DNA from: Limnohabitans parvus II-B4
Lineage (GTDB): Bacteria > Pseudomonadota > Gammaproteobacteria > Burkholderiales > Burkholderiaceae_C
Assembly: GCF_003063455.1 (NCBI RefSeq)
Contig: NZ_NESN01000004.1
Location: 186,001-250,000 of the forward strand
Length of the DNA: 64,000 nt
Direction: 5' to 3'
A program made the position numbers and the translations under genes. Each line of letters begins with the position of its first letter. The first letter of the stretch is position 1. Positions 53,933 to 64,000 of this stretch are shown here, in pieces. The notes below the pieces were generated by a model. That model was not told the origin of the DNA and searched no databases. It was given only the letters and a program-made list of their open reading frames with translations.

Positions 53933-55261
53933 ATGGCGCGTCAATATTTCGGCACAGACGGCATTCGGGGCACGGTAGGCCAAAGCCCCATCACGCCCGA
54001 TTTTATTTTGCGTCTGGCGCATGCGGTAGGCCGTGTTTTGAAGGCTCAGGAAGCGCACCCTGTGGTGCTGATCGGCAAAGATACCCGCATTTCTGGCTAT
54101 ATGCTGGAAAGTGCGTTGGAGTCGGGCTTCAACTCCGCAGGGGTCGATGTCGTGTTGCTGGGCCCGGTGCCCACGCCAGCCGTGGCGTACTTGACCCGGG
54201 CGCAGCGAGCCTCGCTGGGCGTGGTGATCAGCGCAAGCCACAACCCGTTTGCGGACAACGGCATCAAGTTTTTCAGTGCCCAAGGCAAGAAGCTCTCCGA
54301 CGCATGGGAAGAAACCGTTGAGGCGACTTTGCTGGAAGACCCTGTTTGGGTGGACTCGGCCGCTTTGGGCAAAACCCGGCGCCTGGACGACGCTGCGGGT
54401 CGGTACATCGAGTTTTGCAAGAGCACGTTTTCCAACGATCTGACCCTCAAGGGCTTGAAGATTGTGGTGGACGCCGCCCATGGTGCTGCCTATCAAATCG
54501 CGCCCAAGGTTTTCCATGAGTTGGGTGCCGAGGTGATCGCGATCGGTTGTTCCCCTGATGGCCTCAACATCAACAAAGGCGTGGGGGCCACGCACCCTGA
54601 GGCTTTGGTGCAAGCCGTCAAGGACCAAGGCGCCGACTACGGCATTGCGCTGGATGGGGATGCGGACCGCTTGCAATTCGTGGATGACACAGGCCGATTG
54701 TTCAACGGTGATGAGTTGTTGTACCTCATGGTCGCAGACCGTTTGGCGCGGGACGAAGCTGTGCCGGGCGCGGTGGGCACCTTGATGACCAATCTGGCGG
54801 TGGAAGTGGCACTCAAACAACGTGGCGTGCAGTTTGTGCGAGCCAAAGTTGGCGACCGTTATGTGCTGGAGGTCTTGCACGACAAAGGCTGGTTGCTGGG
54901 CGGTGAGGGCTCAGGTCACCTGCTGGCCTTGGACAAGCACACCACAGGCGATGGTTTGGTCAGTGCTTTGCAAGTGCTGCAAGCCTGTGTGGGCAGCGGA
55001 CGGACCATGGCCCAGTTGCTGGAGGGCATCACTTTGTTCCCGCAAACGCTGATCAATGTGCGTTTGACACCGGGCTTTGATTGGCAAGGCCACCAGCCCT
55101 TGTGGGATGCCACCCGGGCTGCAGAATCCGAATTGGGCGATTCGGGGCGCGTCTTGATTCGTGCCAGTGGCACCGAGCCCTTGGTCCGAGTCATGGTGGA
55201 GGCCCGTGATGCCGCTCAGGCTCGGAAATGTGCCGAACGGATTGCTGCGACCCTGTCTTGA
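53933..55261 (+). CDS. glmM: Phosphoglucosamine mutase
   Basis: The 442-residue enzyme converts glucosamine 6-phosphate to 1-phosphate for peptidoglycan and lipopolysaccharide. It opens [13 protein letters not shown]. Phosphoserine Ser102 sits in [12 protein letters not shown], the metal loop is D-G-D-A-D-R, and the phosphate loop is R-A-S-G-T-E-P. ATG 53933 has AAGGA eight bases before; a TAAAAT -10 candidate lies at 53893-53898, upstream of which a longer frame begins and is rejected. Confidence 0.97.
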   Translation: MARQYFGTDGIRGTVGQSPITPDFILRLAHAVGRVLKAQEAHPVVLIGKDTRISGYMLESALESGFNSAGVDVVLLGPVPTPAVAYLTRAQRASLGVVISASHNPFADNGIKFFSAQGKKLSDAWEETVEATLLEDPVWVDSAALGKTRRLDDAAGRYIEFCKSTFSNDLTLKGLKIVVDAAHGAAYQIAPKVFHELGAEVIAIGCSPDGLNINKGVGATHPEALVQAVKDQGADYGIALDGDADRLQFVDDTGRLFNGDELLYLMVADRLARDEAVPGAVGTLMTNLAVEVALKQRGVQFVRAKVGDRYVLEVLHDKGWLLGGEGSGHLLALDKHTTGDGLVSALQVLQACVGSGRTMAQLLEGITLFPQTLINVRLTPGFDWQGHQPLWDATRAAESELGDSGRVLIRASGTEPLVRVMVEARDAAQARKCAERIAATLS

Positions 55262-55267
55262 TCTGCT

Positions 55268-55295
55268 GCCCCGGTTGTTGCGCGCAATACCGGGC
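55268..55295. terminator. Hairpin between convergent glmM and ppsR
   Basis: GCCCCGGT and ACCGGGC pair with one bulged C, around a self-complementary TTGCGCGCAA core. It lies in the 45-bp gap between the two stops. No T-tract follows on either strand, so it is a weak terminator at best. Confidence 0.4.
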
Positions 55296-55306
55296 AGGCA
55301 ACTTGC

Positions 55307-56128
55307 TCAGTAAATCAGCCGCTCAGGTTTGATTTCCTGCAGGATGGTGGTGGCGATCTCTTCAATCGACTTGGTGGTGGTGGACAGCCAGCGGATGCCC
55401 GAGCGGCGCATCATGGCTTCGGCTTCGGAGACCTCCATGCGGCAATTTTCCAGGCTGGCATAGCGGGAGTTGGGTCGGCGTTCCGCACGGATTTCGGCCA
55501 GGCGGTCGGGGTGAATGCTCAGGCCGAAGATTTTTTTGCGGTGTGGCACCAGGGCTGGGGGCAGCTGCTTGCGGTCAAAATCTTCGGGAATCAAGGGATA
55601 GTTCGCGGCTTTCAGGCCGTGCTGCATGGCCAAGTAAAGGCTGGTCGGAGTTTTGCCGCTGCGGCTCACACCCACCAAAATCACATCCGCCGATTCCAGA
55701 TCCCGGTTGGATTGGCCATCGTCATGGGCCAGCGAAAAGTTGATGGCCTCGATCCGGTCGTGGTATTCCTTGCTCTTGCTCACGTCCGAAAAGCGCCCGA
55801 CCCGGTGGTGGGACTTGATGCCCAGCTCGTTTTCAAGCGGGTTCACGAAGGTGCCAAACATGTCCAGCAGCATGCCTTGGCAGTGCTCCTGCAACACTTT
55901 GAGCACGTCCATGTTCACCAAGGTGGTGAACACGATGGGTTTGTTGCCCTCGGTGTCGGCTGTGTGGTTGATCTGCCGTACCGCTTGGTGCGCCTTGTCG
56001 ATGGTGTCGGTGAAGGGCAGGCGCACATGACGGGTTTTCATGTCGAACTGGGCCAGGATGGCGTTGCCAAAAGTCTCGGCCGTGATGCCGGTGCCGTCAG
56101 ATACGAAAAAAACAGTGCGTTTGGACAT
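55307..56128 (-). CDS. ppsR: PEP synthase regulatory protein (bifunctional kinase/pyrophosphorylase)
   Basis: The 273-residue protein (formerly DUF299) inactivates PEP synthase by ADP-dependent threonine phosphorylation and reverses it with phosphate. The P-loop G-V-S-R-S-G-K-T lies at 153-160 and is followed by [17 protein letters not shown] is at 9-18. It is divergent from ppsA, the expected target, across 144 bp. ATG 56128 (M-S-K-R-T-V-F-F) is used; the frame to 56188 has no ribosome site. Confidence 0.96.
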   Translation of the reverse strand: MSKRTVFFVSDGTGITAETFGNAILAQFDMKTRHVRLPFTDTIDKAHQAVRQINHTADTEGNKPIVFTTLVNMDVLKVLQEHCQGMLLDMFGTFVNPLENELGIKSHHRVGRFSDVSKSKEYHDRIEAINFSLAHDDGQSNRDLESADVILVGVSRSGKTPTSLYLAMQHGLKAANYPLIPEDFDRKQLPPALVPHRKKIFGLSIHPDRLAEIRAERRPNSRYASLENCRMEVSEAEAMMRRSGIRWLSTTTKSIEEIATTILQEIKPERLIY

Positions 56129-56272
56129 GGATGCAAAAATTTCAAATGCAGGCGGCAACAAGCCCCCTAAAATGATTCGATTATCCATGGCACCCCGCTC
56201 GGCGGTTGAATTCCAAGAACAACAAATCCCCGTCTTGCCCCATGGAACCCGGTTTTAACTTTGGAGCTTTGT

Positions 56273-58663
<2,391 letters not shown>

Positions 58664-58679
58664 TGCTTCATATCAAGGC

Positions 58680-60800
58680 ATGGCGATGACTCAACCGATG
58701 GCAGACCGTCAAACTGCGGCTTACCATTGGCGTTTGCATCGCAATGTCTTGATTTACATTGCCATCCTGCTCACGCTGTTGGGCGCTATGGCGTGGGCTG
58801 AACGGTGGGGGTTGTCGCGCAATTTGATTGGCCCGATTTTTTTGTTCAGTACGGTGATGATTTATGCCTTGATTGGCATTTTGGGCCGCACGACAGACGA
58901 GGATGAATACTACGTGGCGGGTCGCCGCATTCCGGCCATGTACAACGGCATGGCCACGGCAGCCGACTGGATGAGTGCGGCTTCTTTCATCAGTTTGGCG
59001 GGCGCACTCTATTTGCAGGGTTTTTCCGGCAGCGGTCAGCAGCCCGGAGGCTTGGCTTATGTCATGGGCTGGACGGGCGGTTTTTGTCTGGTCGGGTTGT
59101 TGATCGCCCCGCATCTGCGGGCCATGAAGCTGTACACCCTCCCGGATTACTTTGACCAGCGCTATGGCGGTCGTTGGCCGCGCATCATTGCCGCTTTGGC
59201 ATCGGTTTTGTGCTCTTTTACCTATGTGGTCGCCCAAATTTACGGCATTGGCCTGATCGCTTCGCGCTTGACGGGCGTTCAATTCGAGATCGGCATCTTG
59301 CTGGGCTTGGGCGGTGTCCTGTTGTGCTCTTTTCTGGGGGGCATGCGGGCCATCACCTGGACCCAAGTGGCGCAATACATCATGTTGTTGCTGGCGTTCA
59401 TGATCCCCGTGTCGTGGTTGGCCTACAAACAACTGGGAACGCCTCTGGCACCCTTCGTCTACGGGCAGCAGCTTTCCCGCATTGAGGCCATCGAAAAGAA
59501 ACTGATCAACGATCCCGGTGAAATCGAAGTGCGTGAGGAATACGCCCGGCGTGCCCAAATGTTTCAGGCACGACTGGAGCATGTCGAGCGTTCGATGGTC
59601 GAGTTGCGCCAAGAGCTGGAAGAGAAAATCCGGCTGCTCAAAGCGCAATCGGCCGACTATTCATCGATTGCGCAAGCCCGACGCGAGCTTTTGGCTGTGC
59701 CGCGTGATGCGGTAATCGCCAAGGAGCAATGGACCCGCGCCATGCATGACAACTTGGACCGGGCCAGACCCTTGGGGGGGATGCCCATGCACGCGCAAGC
59801 ATTTGCCGGCAAGCCCGATGGCAACCCCTCAGAAGTCAAGCTGTTTGAGGAATCCCGGCTCAATTTTTTGGCCTTGGTTTTCTGTCTCATGGTCGGTACG
59901 GCGGGTTTGCCGCACTTGTTGACGAGGTTCTATACCTTGCCATCGGTGGCCGAGGCGCGCAGCTCGGTGGCCTGGTCCTTGTTTTTCATCGGTTTGCTGT
60001 ACCTGAGCGTGCCTGCTTTGGCTGTTTTGGTGAAGTTTGAGGTCCTGAACAACCTGGTGGGCAGCAGTTTTGAAGATTTGCCCAGTTGGATGTTTCAATG
60101 GGCCCGTTTGGACTCGGCATTGCTGGAGTTTTCCGATGTCAATGGCGATCGGGTGTTGCAATTGGGAGAGTTGAAATTGGGGGCTGACATGATCATGCTG
60201 GCCACGCCTGAATTGGGCGGCATGCCGTTTGTGGTGTCAGGTCTGGTTGCTGCAGGGGGACTGGCCGCTGCTTTGTCTACGGCCGATGGCTTGTTGTTGA
60301 CCATCAGCAACGCGCTGGTGCATGACATCGGGCCGGGGCGAGAGCGCAAACCCAAATCACCTGAGGGGCGGGTCATTTTGTCCAAATTTGCTTTGTTGGC
60401 GGTGGCCATGCTGGCTGCTGTGGTCGCGGCGTTCAAGCCTGCCGAAATTCTGTCCTTGGTTTCTGCGTCCTTCTCATTGGCCGCTGCCGCCTTTTTCCCG
60501 GGTATGGCTTTGGGCATGGTCTGGAAGAAGGTCCATCGTCCCGCTGTGGTGGCTGGCATGTTGGCGGGTTTGGGCTTGACCCTTTGTTACATGGCGGTCA
60601 ATGCCCCGGGGTTTCGGCACTTTTGGGGTCTGGACCCTGTCGGGGGCTTGTGGTTTGGCATTCAGCCCTTGTCCGCGGGTGTTTTCGGGGTGCCTGCAGG
60701 CTGTTTGGTGATGGTTTTGGTCACTTGGCTGCTTCCTACGCGCTGGGTTTCCCCGCCCAAGCAACCGGTGGTGCTTGGCAATGGCTATCCTGGCCTCTGA
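58680..60800 (+). CDS. Sodium/solute symporter (VC_2705-like) with large coiled-coil insert
   Basis: The 706-residue membrane protein is of the sodium:solute symporter superfamily, close to acetate permease ActP and the VC_2705 subgroup. E-D-E-Y-Y-V-A-G-R-R-I-P and A-A-D-W-M-S-A-A-S-F-I-S near residues 74-106 are typical. Between helices, residues about 251-392 form a soluble insert with a coiled coil (265-340). A second soluble loop (455-510) carries D-V-N-G-D-R-V-L-Q-L-G-E (486-497), which fits an EF-hand calcium loop. It is 17 bases after ppsA in the same direction, suggesting uptake of a C2/C3 acid that feeds gluconeogenesis (inference). Confidence 0.87.
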   Translation: MAMTQPMADRQTAAYHWRLHRNVLIYIAILLTLLGAMAWAERWGLSRNLIGPIFLFSTVMIYALIGILGRTTDEDEYYVAGRRIPAMYNGMATAADWMSAASFISLAGALYLQGFSGSGQQPGGLAYVMGWTGGFCLVGLLIAPHLRAMKLYTLPDYFDQRYGGRWPRIIAALASVLCSFTYVVAQIYGIGLIASRLTGVQFEIGILLGLGGVLLCSFLGGMRAITWTQVAQYIMLLLAFMIPVSWLAYKQLGTPLAPFVYGQQLSRIEAIEKKLINDPGEIEVREEYARRAQMFQARLEHVERSMVELRQELEEKIRLLKAQSADYSSIAQARRELLAVPRDAVIAKEQWTRAMHDNLDRARPLGGMPMHAQAFAGKPDGNPSEVKLFEESRLNFLALVFCLMVGTAGLPHLLTRFYTLPSVAEARSSVAWSLFFIGLLYLSVPALAVLVKFEVLNNLVGSSFEDLPSWMFQWARLDSALLEFSDVNGDRVLQLGELKLGADMIMLATPELGGMPFVVSGLVAAGGLAAALSTADGLLLTISNALVHDIGPGRERKPKSPEGRVILSKFALLAVAMLAAVVAAFKPAEILSLVSASFSLAAAAFFPGMALGMVWKKVHRPAVVAGMLAGLGLTLCYMAVNAPGFRHFWGLDPVGGLWFGIQPLSAGVFGVPAGCLVMVLVTWLLPTRWVSPPKQPVVLGNGYPGL

Positions 60801-60808
60801 ATTAAAGC

Positions 60809-60814
60809 TATAAT
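60809..60814 (+). promoter_or_regulatory. rpsF operon -10 element
   Basis: A consensus TATAAT overlaps the end of the spacer just after the symporter stop and lies 80 bases before rpsF. No good -35 is visible within the symporter's last codons. Confidence 0.65.
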
Positions 60815-60829
60815 CGCAGGCTTCGCCTT

Positions 60830-60858
60830 GCCGCACCCCGACAGACGCTGGGGGCGGC
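60830..60858 (+). promoter_or_regulatory. Leader hairpin of the rpsF operon (possible S6:S18 binding site or attenuator)
   Basis: GCCGC-A-CCCC pairs with GGGGGCGGC, leaving one bulged A and a ten-base loop with GACAGAC; four T follow. A conserved leader hairpin bound by the S6:S18 dimer controls this operon in many bacteria. The match here is by position and shape, not proven. Confidence 0.45.
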
Positions 60859-60894
60859 TTTTCCAACCTTTTGGGTTAACCGCAAGGAGTCTCA

Positions 60895-61260
60895 ATGCGT
60901 CATTACGAAATCATTTTGCTGATCCATCCCGATCAGTCCGAACAAGTTCCAGCCATGCTGGAGCGTTACAAAGGCATGATCACTGCCGGCGGTGGCAATA
61001 TCCACCGTGTTGAAGACTGGGGCCGCCGTCAGTTGGCATACCAGATCAACAAGCTGGGCAAAGCCCACTACCTGTGCGTGAACATTGAAGCCGACCAAGC
61101 CGTCATGGCTGAACTGGAGCACGCCTTCAAGTTCAACGATGCTGTTTTGCGTCACCTGACTGTGCTCAAGAAAAAAGCCGACACCGCTCCTTCGTCCATG
61201 ATGAAGACCGTTGAGCGCGAAGAAGCCCGCAAGTCACAACAAGCCGAATTCGCCGCTTGA
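60895..61260 (+). CDS. rpsF: 30S ribosomal protein S6
   Basis: The 121-residue protein starts [13 protein letters not shown] and has the S6 motif [12 protein letters not shown] near residue 43. It pairs with S18 on the 30S platform. AAGGAG lies upstream of the ATG. It is the first gene of rpsF-priB-rpsR-rplI. Confidence 0.98.
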   Translation: MRHYEIILLIHPDQSEQVPAMLERYKGMITAGGGNIHRVEDWGRRQLAYQINKLGKAHYLCVNIEADQAVMAELEHAFKFNDAVLRHLTVLKKKADTAPSSMMKTVEREEARKSQQAEFAA

Positions 61261-61277
61261 CACGTGCCTGTTGAGGA

Positions 61278-61565
61278 GTGAACCGCACAGAACTGACCGC
61301 CTGTATTGCCGAGCAAGCCGCTTTGCGATACACCCCCGCCGGTTTGCCCGCTCTGGATTTGATTCTGGAGCATGCCTCTGAAGTACAAGAGGCAGGACAA
61401 GCCCGCAAAGTCCAGCTCAAGCTTCGTGCCTTGGCCTTCGGGTCACTGGCTGAAACGCTGGTCAAGCAAGCGGTAGGCAGTGTTTGGACGTTCAAAGGCT
61501 TTTTGGCCACCCCTCGACAAGGCAAAAGTGTCGTGTTGCACATTCAAGAGTTTCAGCAAGATTAA
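61278..61565 (+). CDS. priB: Primosomal replication protein PriB
   Basis: The 95-residue OB-fold protein helps reload the replisome at stalled forks. [22 protein letters not shown] and L-A-F-G-S-L-A are family landmarks, and the place between rpsF and rpsR is diagnostic. The start must be GTG 61278, because the M-N-R opening is conserved. The only ribosome-site-like sequence, TGAGGA, abuts the GTG, an unusually short spacing that suggests weak or coupled initiation. Confidence 0.92.
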   Translation: MNRTELTACIAEQAALRYTPAGLPALDLILEHASEVQEAGQARKVQLKLRALAFGSLAETLVKQAVGSVWTFKGFLATPRQGKSVVLHIQEFQQD

Positions 61566-61579
61566 TTTCAGGAGGCCCC

Positions 61580-61861
61580 ATGGCCACGTTCAAAAAATTC
61601 AACAAAGACAAGCGCCCAAAGCGCAACACCCAGTCACTGCTGTTCAAGCGCAAGCGTTTCTGCCGCTTCACAGTCACTGGCGTCGAAGAAATCGACTACA
61701 AAGATGTGGACACCTTGCGTGACTTCATCGCCGAAAACGGCAAGATCATTCCTGCACGCTTGACTGGCACCCGTGCCATTTTCCAGCGTCAGCTCAACAC
61801 AGCCATCAAGCGCGCACGCTTCTTGGCCATGTTGCCCTACACCGACCAGCACAAAGTCTAA
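61580..61861 (+). CDS. rpsR: 30S ribosomal protein S18
   Basis: The 93-residue protein has the S18 core [13 protein letters not shown] and R-L-T-G-T; the tail [10 protein letters not shown] is standard. One cysteine (F-C-R-F) remains from the ancestral zinc site. ATG 61580 has GGAGG close upstream; the earlier frame start at 61484 lies in priB. Confidence 0.98.
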   Translation: MATFKKFNKDKRPKRNTQSLLFKRKRFCRFTVTGVEEIDYKDVDTLRDFIAENGKIIPARLTGTRAIFQRQLNTAIKRARFLAMLPYTDQHKV

Positions 61862-61872
61862 GGAGTCCAACC

Positions 61873-62325
61873 ATGCAAATCATCCTGCTCGAAAAGGTTG
61901 TGAACCTGGGTAATCTGGGCGATATCGTCAAAGTCAAAGACGGTTACGCTCGCAACTTCCTGATCCCACAAGGCCGTGCACGCCGTGCCACCGAAAACAA
62001 CAAGGCCGAGTTCGAAGCTCGCCGTGCTGAACTCGAAAAAGCCGCTGCTGCCAAATTGGCTGAAGCCCAAGCCCAAGGCGAAAAATTGACTGGTTTGGTG
62101 GTCAAGTTGTCGCAAAAGGCTGGGGTGGATGGCCGTTTGTTTGGTTCCGTGACCAACAACGACATCGCTGAAGAGTTGAACAAACAAGGCTACAAGCTGG
62201 TCAAGTCCCAGATTCGTATGCCTCATGGCCCCATCAAAACTGTGAGCGAATCCACTGTTGCAGTGGCTTTGCACACCGATGTGGTGGTGGAAGTGACTGT
62301 GACTGTGTTGGGCGAAACAGCCTGA
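61873..62325 (+). CDS. rplI: 50S ribosomal protein L9
   Basis: The 150-residue protein has the two-domain form of L9: the N-terminal RNA-binding part ([13 protein letters not shown], then [12 protein letters not shown]), a long connecting helix and a C-terminal domain ending V-T-V-L-G-E-T-A. It starts 11 bases after rpsR and ends the operon at a strong terminator. Confidence 0.98.
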   Translation: MQIILLEKVVNLGNLGDIVKVKDGYARNFLIPQGRARRATENNKAEFEARRAELEKAAAAKLAEAQAQGEKLTGLVVKLSQKAGVDGRLFGSVTNNDIAEELNKQGYKLVKSQIRMPHGPIKTVSESTVAVALHTDVVVEVTVTVLGETA

Positions 62326-62344
62326 TCGTCGACAGATCCTTTGC

Positions 62345-62381
62345 AAAAACCGCCGTGTGCTGCACACGGCGGTTTTTTTTT
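62345..62381 (+). terminator. Strong terminator after rplI
   Basis: AAAAACCGCCGTGTG and CACACGGCGGTTTTT are perfectly complementary around a tight loop and are followed by more T. The A-run at the base could make it work on the other strand too, where the ATPase gene ends 11 bases away. Confidence 0.93.
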
Positions 62382-62391
62382 CGTCTCGCGC

Positions 62392-63915
62392 TCAGCGGCG
62401 TCGACTGGAGCCCAGAAGACCTCCCAGAACACCGCGCACGATTTCGCGGCCAATGGCCGAGCCCACAGTGCGCACCGCACTCTTGACCACCATCTGGGCG
62501 ACGCCATCGCGCTGACCACCGCGTGGACCGGTCGAGCCAAAAACCAGCTCTGACAGACCGCCCATCAGGCTACCTTCTTTGTCGGCCGTGACGGTGGCCT
62601 GACCCGGCAGCGCTGGTGTGGCGTTGTCCTGACCCCGAGACGCACCCGCCTTGATCTTTTCATAGGCCGATTCTCGGTCTTGGGTTTTCTCATAGACCCC
62701 CGCCACCAAAGAGCCCTGAATCAGGGCTTGCCGCTGTGCTGGAGTAATGGGCCCCAATTGGCTGGAGGGAGGTAAAACAAACACCTGTTCGGTCTCACAG
62801 GGACGTCCCTTGGCGTCCAGCAAGCTCACCAAGGCCTCACCCACGGCCAGCTCGGTGATGGCGGCTTCGATGTTCAATCCGGCTTTGGGGCGCATGGTCT
62901 GCGCCGTGGCCGCCACGGCTTTCTGGTCGCGCGGGGTGTAGGCACGCAGGGCGTGCTGCACCCGGTTGCCCAGCTGGCCCAGCACGCTGTCGGGAATGTC
63001 CAGTGGGTTTTGGGTGACGAAGTACACACCCACGCCTTTGGACCGAACCAGGCGCACCACCAGTTCGATGCGCTCGACCAGCGCTGCAGGCGCGTCCTTG
63101 AACAGCAAATGGGCTTCGTCAAAGAAGAACACCAGTTTGGGTTTTTCGGGGTCGCCAATTTCGGGCAGCACCTCGAACAGCTCGGACAGCATCCACAACA
63201 AGAAGGTGGCGTACAAGCGGGGCGAGTTCATCAGCTTGTCGGCCGCCAGAATGTTCACCACGCCCAGACCTTGGGCATCGGTTTGCATGAAATCTTCGAT
63301 GTTGAGCATGGGCTCGCCAAAGAACCGGTCGCCCCCCTGGCTTTCAATTTGGAGCAGGCCGCGTTGAATGGCCCCAATGCTCGCTGCGCTGATGTTGCCG
63401 TATTCGGTGGTGAAGTTTTTGGCGTTGTCCCCAACGTACTGCAACATGGCCCGCAGGTCTTTCATGTCCAGCAGCAGCAAGCCATTGTCATCGGCGATCT
63501 TGAACACCAAATTCAGCACGCCCGCTTGTGTTTCGTTCAGGCCCAGCATGCGGGTCAAGAGCAGGGGGCCCATGTCCGAGATGGTGGCTCGCACAGGGTG
63601 ACCTTGTTCCCCAAACACATCCCAAAGGGTGGTGGGGCAGGCCATGGGCTCGGGCAGGGCAATGCCGCGGTCTTTGAGCACTGTCGCTAATTTTTCACCG
63701 ATCTTTCCGGGCTGGCTGATGCCGGTCAGGTCACCTTTCACATCGGCCATGAAGACCGGGACGCCCAAACGTGAGAAGTGTTCGGCCAGGGTTTGCAGGG
63801 TCACGGTCTTGCCCGTGCCCGTAGCGCCAGTGATGAGTCCGTGGCGGTTGGCCAGACCCGGCAGGAGGTGGCATTGCACCTGGGTGTTTTGCGCAATCAG
63901 CATCGGTTCAGCCAT
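62392..63915 (-). CDS. HerA-like ATPase of the DUF853 (YjgR) family
   Basis: The 507-residue protein is a FtsK/HerA-clade P-loop ATPase. Walker A G-A-T-G-T-G-K-T lies near residue 29 and Walker [13 protein letters not shown] near residue 265. V-T-Q-N-P-L-D-I-P is the sensor strand. The C-terminal end is Gly/Arg-rich ([10 protein letters not shown]). It resembles E. coli YjgR, a hexameric ATPase of unclear role. No nurA nuclease or other phage-defence partner is next to it, so a housekeeping role is likelier. GGAG lies ten bases before the ATG. Confidence 0.9.
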   Translation of the reverse strand: MAEPMLIAQNTQVQCHLLPGLANRHGLITGATGTGKTVTLQTLAEHFSRLGVPVFMADVKGDLTGISQPGKIGEKLATVLKDRGIALPEPMACPTTLWDVFGEQGHPVRATISDMGPLLLTRMLGLNETQAGVLNLVFKIADDNGLLLLDMKDLRAMLQYVGDNAKNFTTEYGNISAASIGAIQRGLLQIESQGGDRFFGEPMLNIEDFMQTDAQGLGVVNILAADKLMNSPRLYATFLLWMLSELFEVLPEIGDPEKPKLVFFFDEAHLLFKDAPAALVERIELVVRLVRSKGVGVYFVTQNPLDIPDSVLGQLGNRVQHALRAYTPRDQKAVAATAQTMRPKAGLNIEAAITELAVGEALVSLLDAKGRPCETEQVFVLPPSSQLGPITPAQRQALIQGSLVAGVYEKTQDRESAYEKIKAGASRGQDNATPALPGQATVTADKEGSLMGGLSELVFGSTGPRGGQRDGVAQMVVKSAVRTVGSAIGREIVRGVLGGLLGSSRRR

Positions 63916-63942
63916 GTTTGTTTTTCTCCCGCTTGTGAAAAG

Positions 63943-63948
63943 TAAAAT
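63943..63948 (+). promoter_or_regulatory. Putative -10 element of the yebC-like gene
   Basis: TAAAAT lies 38 bases before the ATG at 63987. A TTGTTT at 63918-63923 is 19 bases upstream of it, slightly long for a -35. Confidence 0.4.
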
Positions 63949-63986
63949 CCAGTCTGTAGATTAAATCAACATTCAAGGAATTCCCG

Positions 63987-64000
63987 ATGGCTGGCCACAG
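63987..64000 (+). CDS. yebC: Start of a YebC/PmpR-like regulator gene (cut by window edge)
   Basis: Only ATG GCT GGC CAC AG is visible, reading M-A-G-H. AAGGA lies seven bases upstream, a proper ribosome site. M-A-G-H-S-K-W is the near-universal start of YebC/TACO1 family proteins, so this is the best guess. Five codons cannot prove it. Confidence 0.5.

Noticed and set aside
62392..63915. HerA-NurA type phage-defence system
   Set aside because: The ATPase is of the YjgR/DUF853 kind, and no nuclease, Sir2 or other defence gene lies beside it.

Overview
The window is a chromosomal segment from a Gram-negative bacterium, most likely a betaproteobacterium of the order Burkholderiales (Comamonadaceae-like; a freshwater genus such as Limnohabitans is a guess). 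Support comes from the gene orders rpsB-tsf-pyrH-frr-cdsA-dxr-bamA-skp-lpxD-fabZ-lpxA-lpxB-rnhB, rpsF-priB-rpsR-rplI and carA-carB-greA-yhbY/rlmE-ftsH-folP-glmM, from a PhaR regulator of polyhydroxybutyrate storage, and from moderately high GC. I see no insertion sequence, phage, CRISPR array or rRNA. There is one tRNA (Leu, anticodon CAG).

Layout. 1-2.7 kb: a LysR regulator cut by the left edge, divergent from pirin and flavodoxin genes, then a DUF599 membrane protein. 2.7-6.2 kb: dnaE. 6.2-7.0 kb: a decayed quinone-oxidoreductase gene, a large hairpin and an AT-rich promoter region. 7.0-12.8 kb: a tight five-gene plus-strand operon that I cannot assign to a named system. It encodes a 694-residue membrane-anchored coiled-coil protein, a 364-residue coiled-coil protein, a predicted beta-helix (bactofilin-like) protein, a four-helix membrane protein and a YdjI-like SPFH protein with a GYF-like tail. 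12.9-21.3 kb: a minus-strand run ribE-ribBA-ribH-nusB-aminotransferase-ybgC-tolQ-tolR-tolA. It ends in two unusual genes (a periplasmic PKD-like/coiled-coil protein and a zinc-ribbon membrane protein) where tolB-pal would normally follow, and these converge on the SPFH operon. 21.4-29 kb: phaR, rimO, tRNA-Leu back to back with a short rnr, then nnr and an amidase. 29-44.4 kb: translation, isoprenoid, outer-membrane and lipid A genes, with gnnA-gnnB between lpxA and lpxB. 44.6-56 kb: carAB, greA, yhbY, rlmE, ftsH, folP, glmM. 55-64 kb: ppsR divergent from ppsA, a large sodium/solute symporter, rpsF-priB-rpsR-rplI, a HerA-like ATPase and the start of a yebC-like gene.

How the genes work together. 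The 7-15 kb block looks like a membrane-organising module: SPFH, beta-helix, coiled-coil, zinc-ribbon and multi-helix membrane proteins, placed next to Tol-type energy transducers. This is the best candidate for an undescribed system. The lipid A block predicts a 2,3-diamino-glucose lipid A: GnnA and GnnB would make UDP-GlcNAc3N, and LpxA carries Met169 at the acyl-chain ruler position, predicting short (C10) 3-hydroxy-acyl chains. The usual uppS and rseP genes are missing from their standard places between frr and cdsA and between dxr and bamA.
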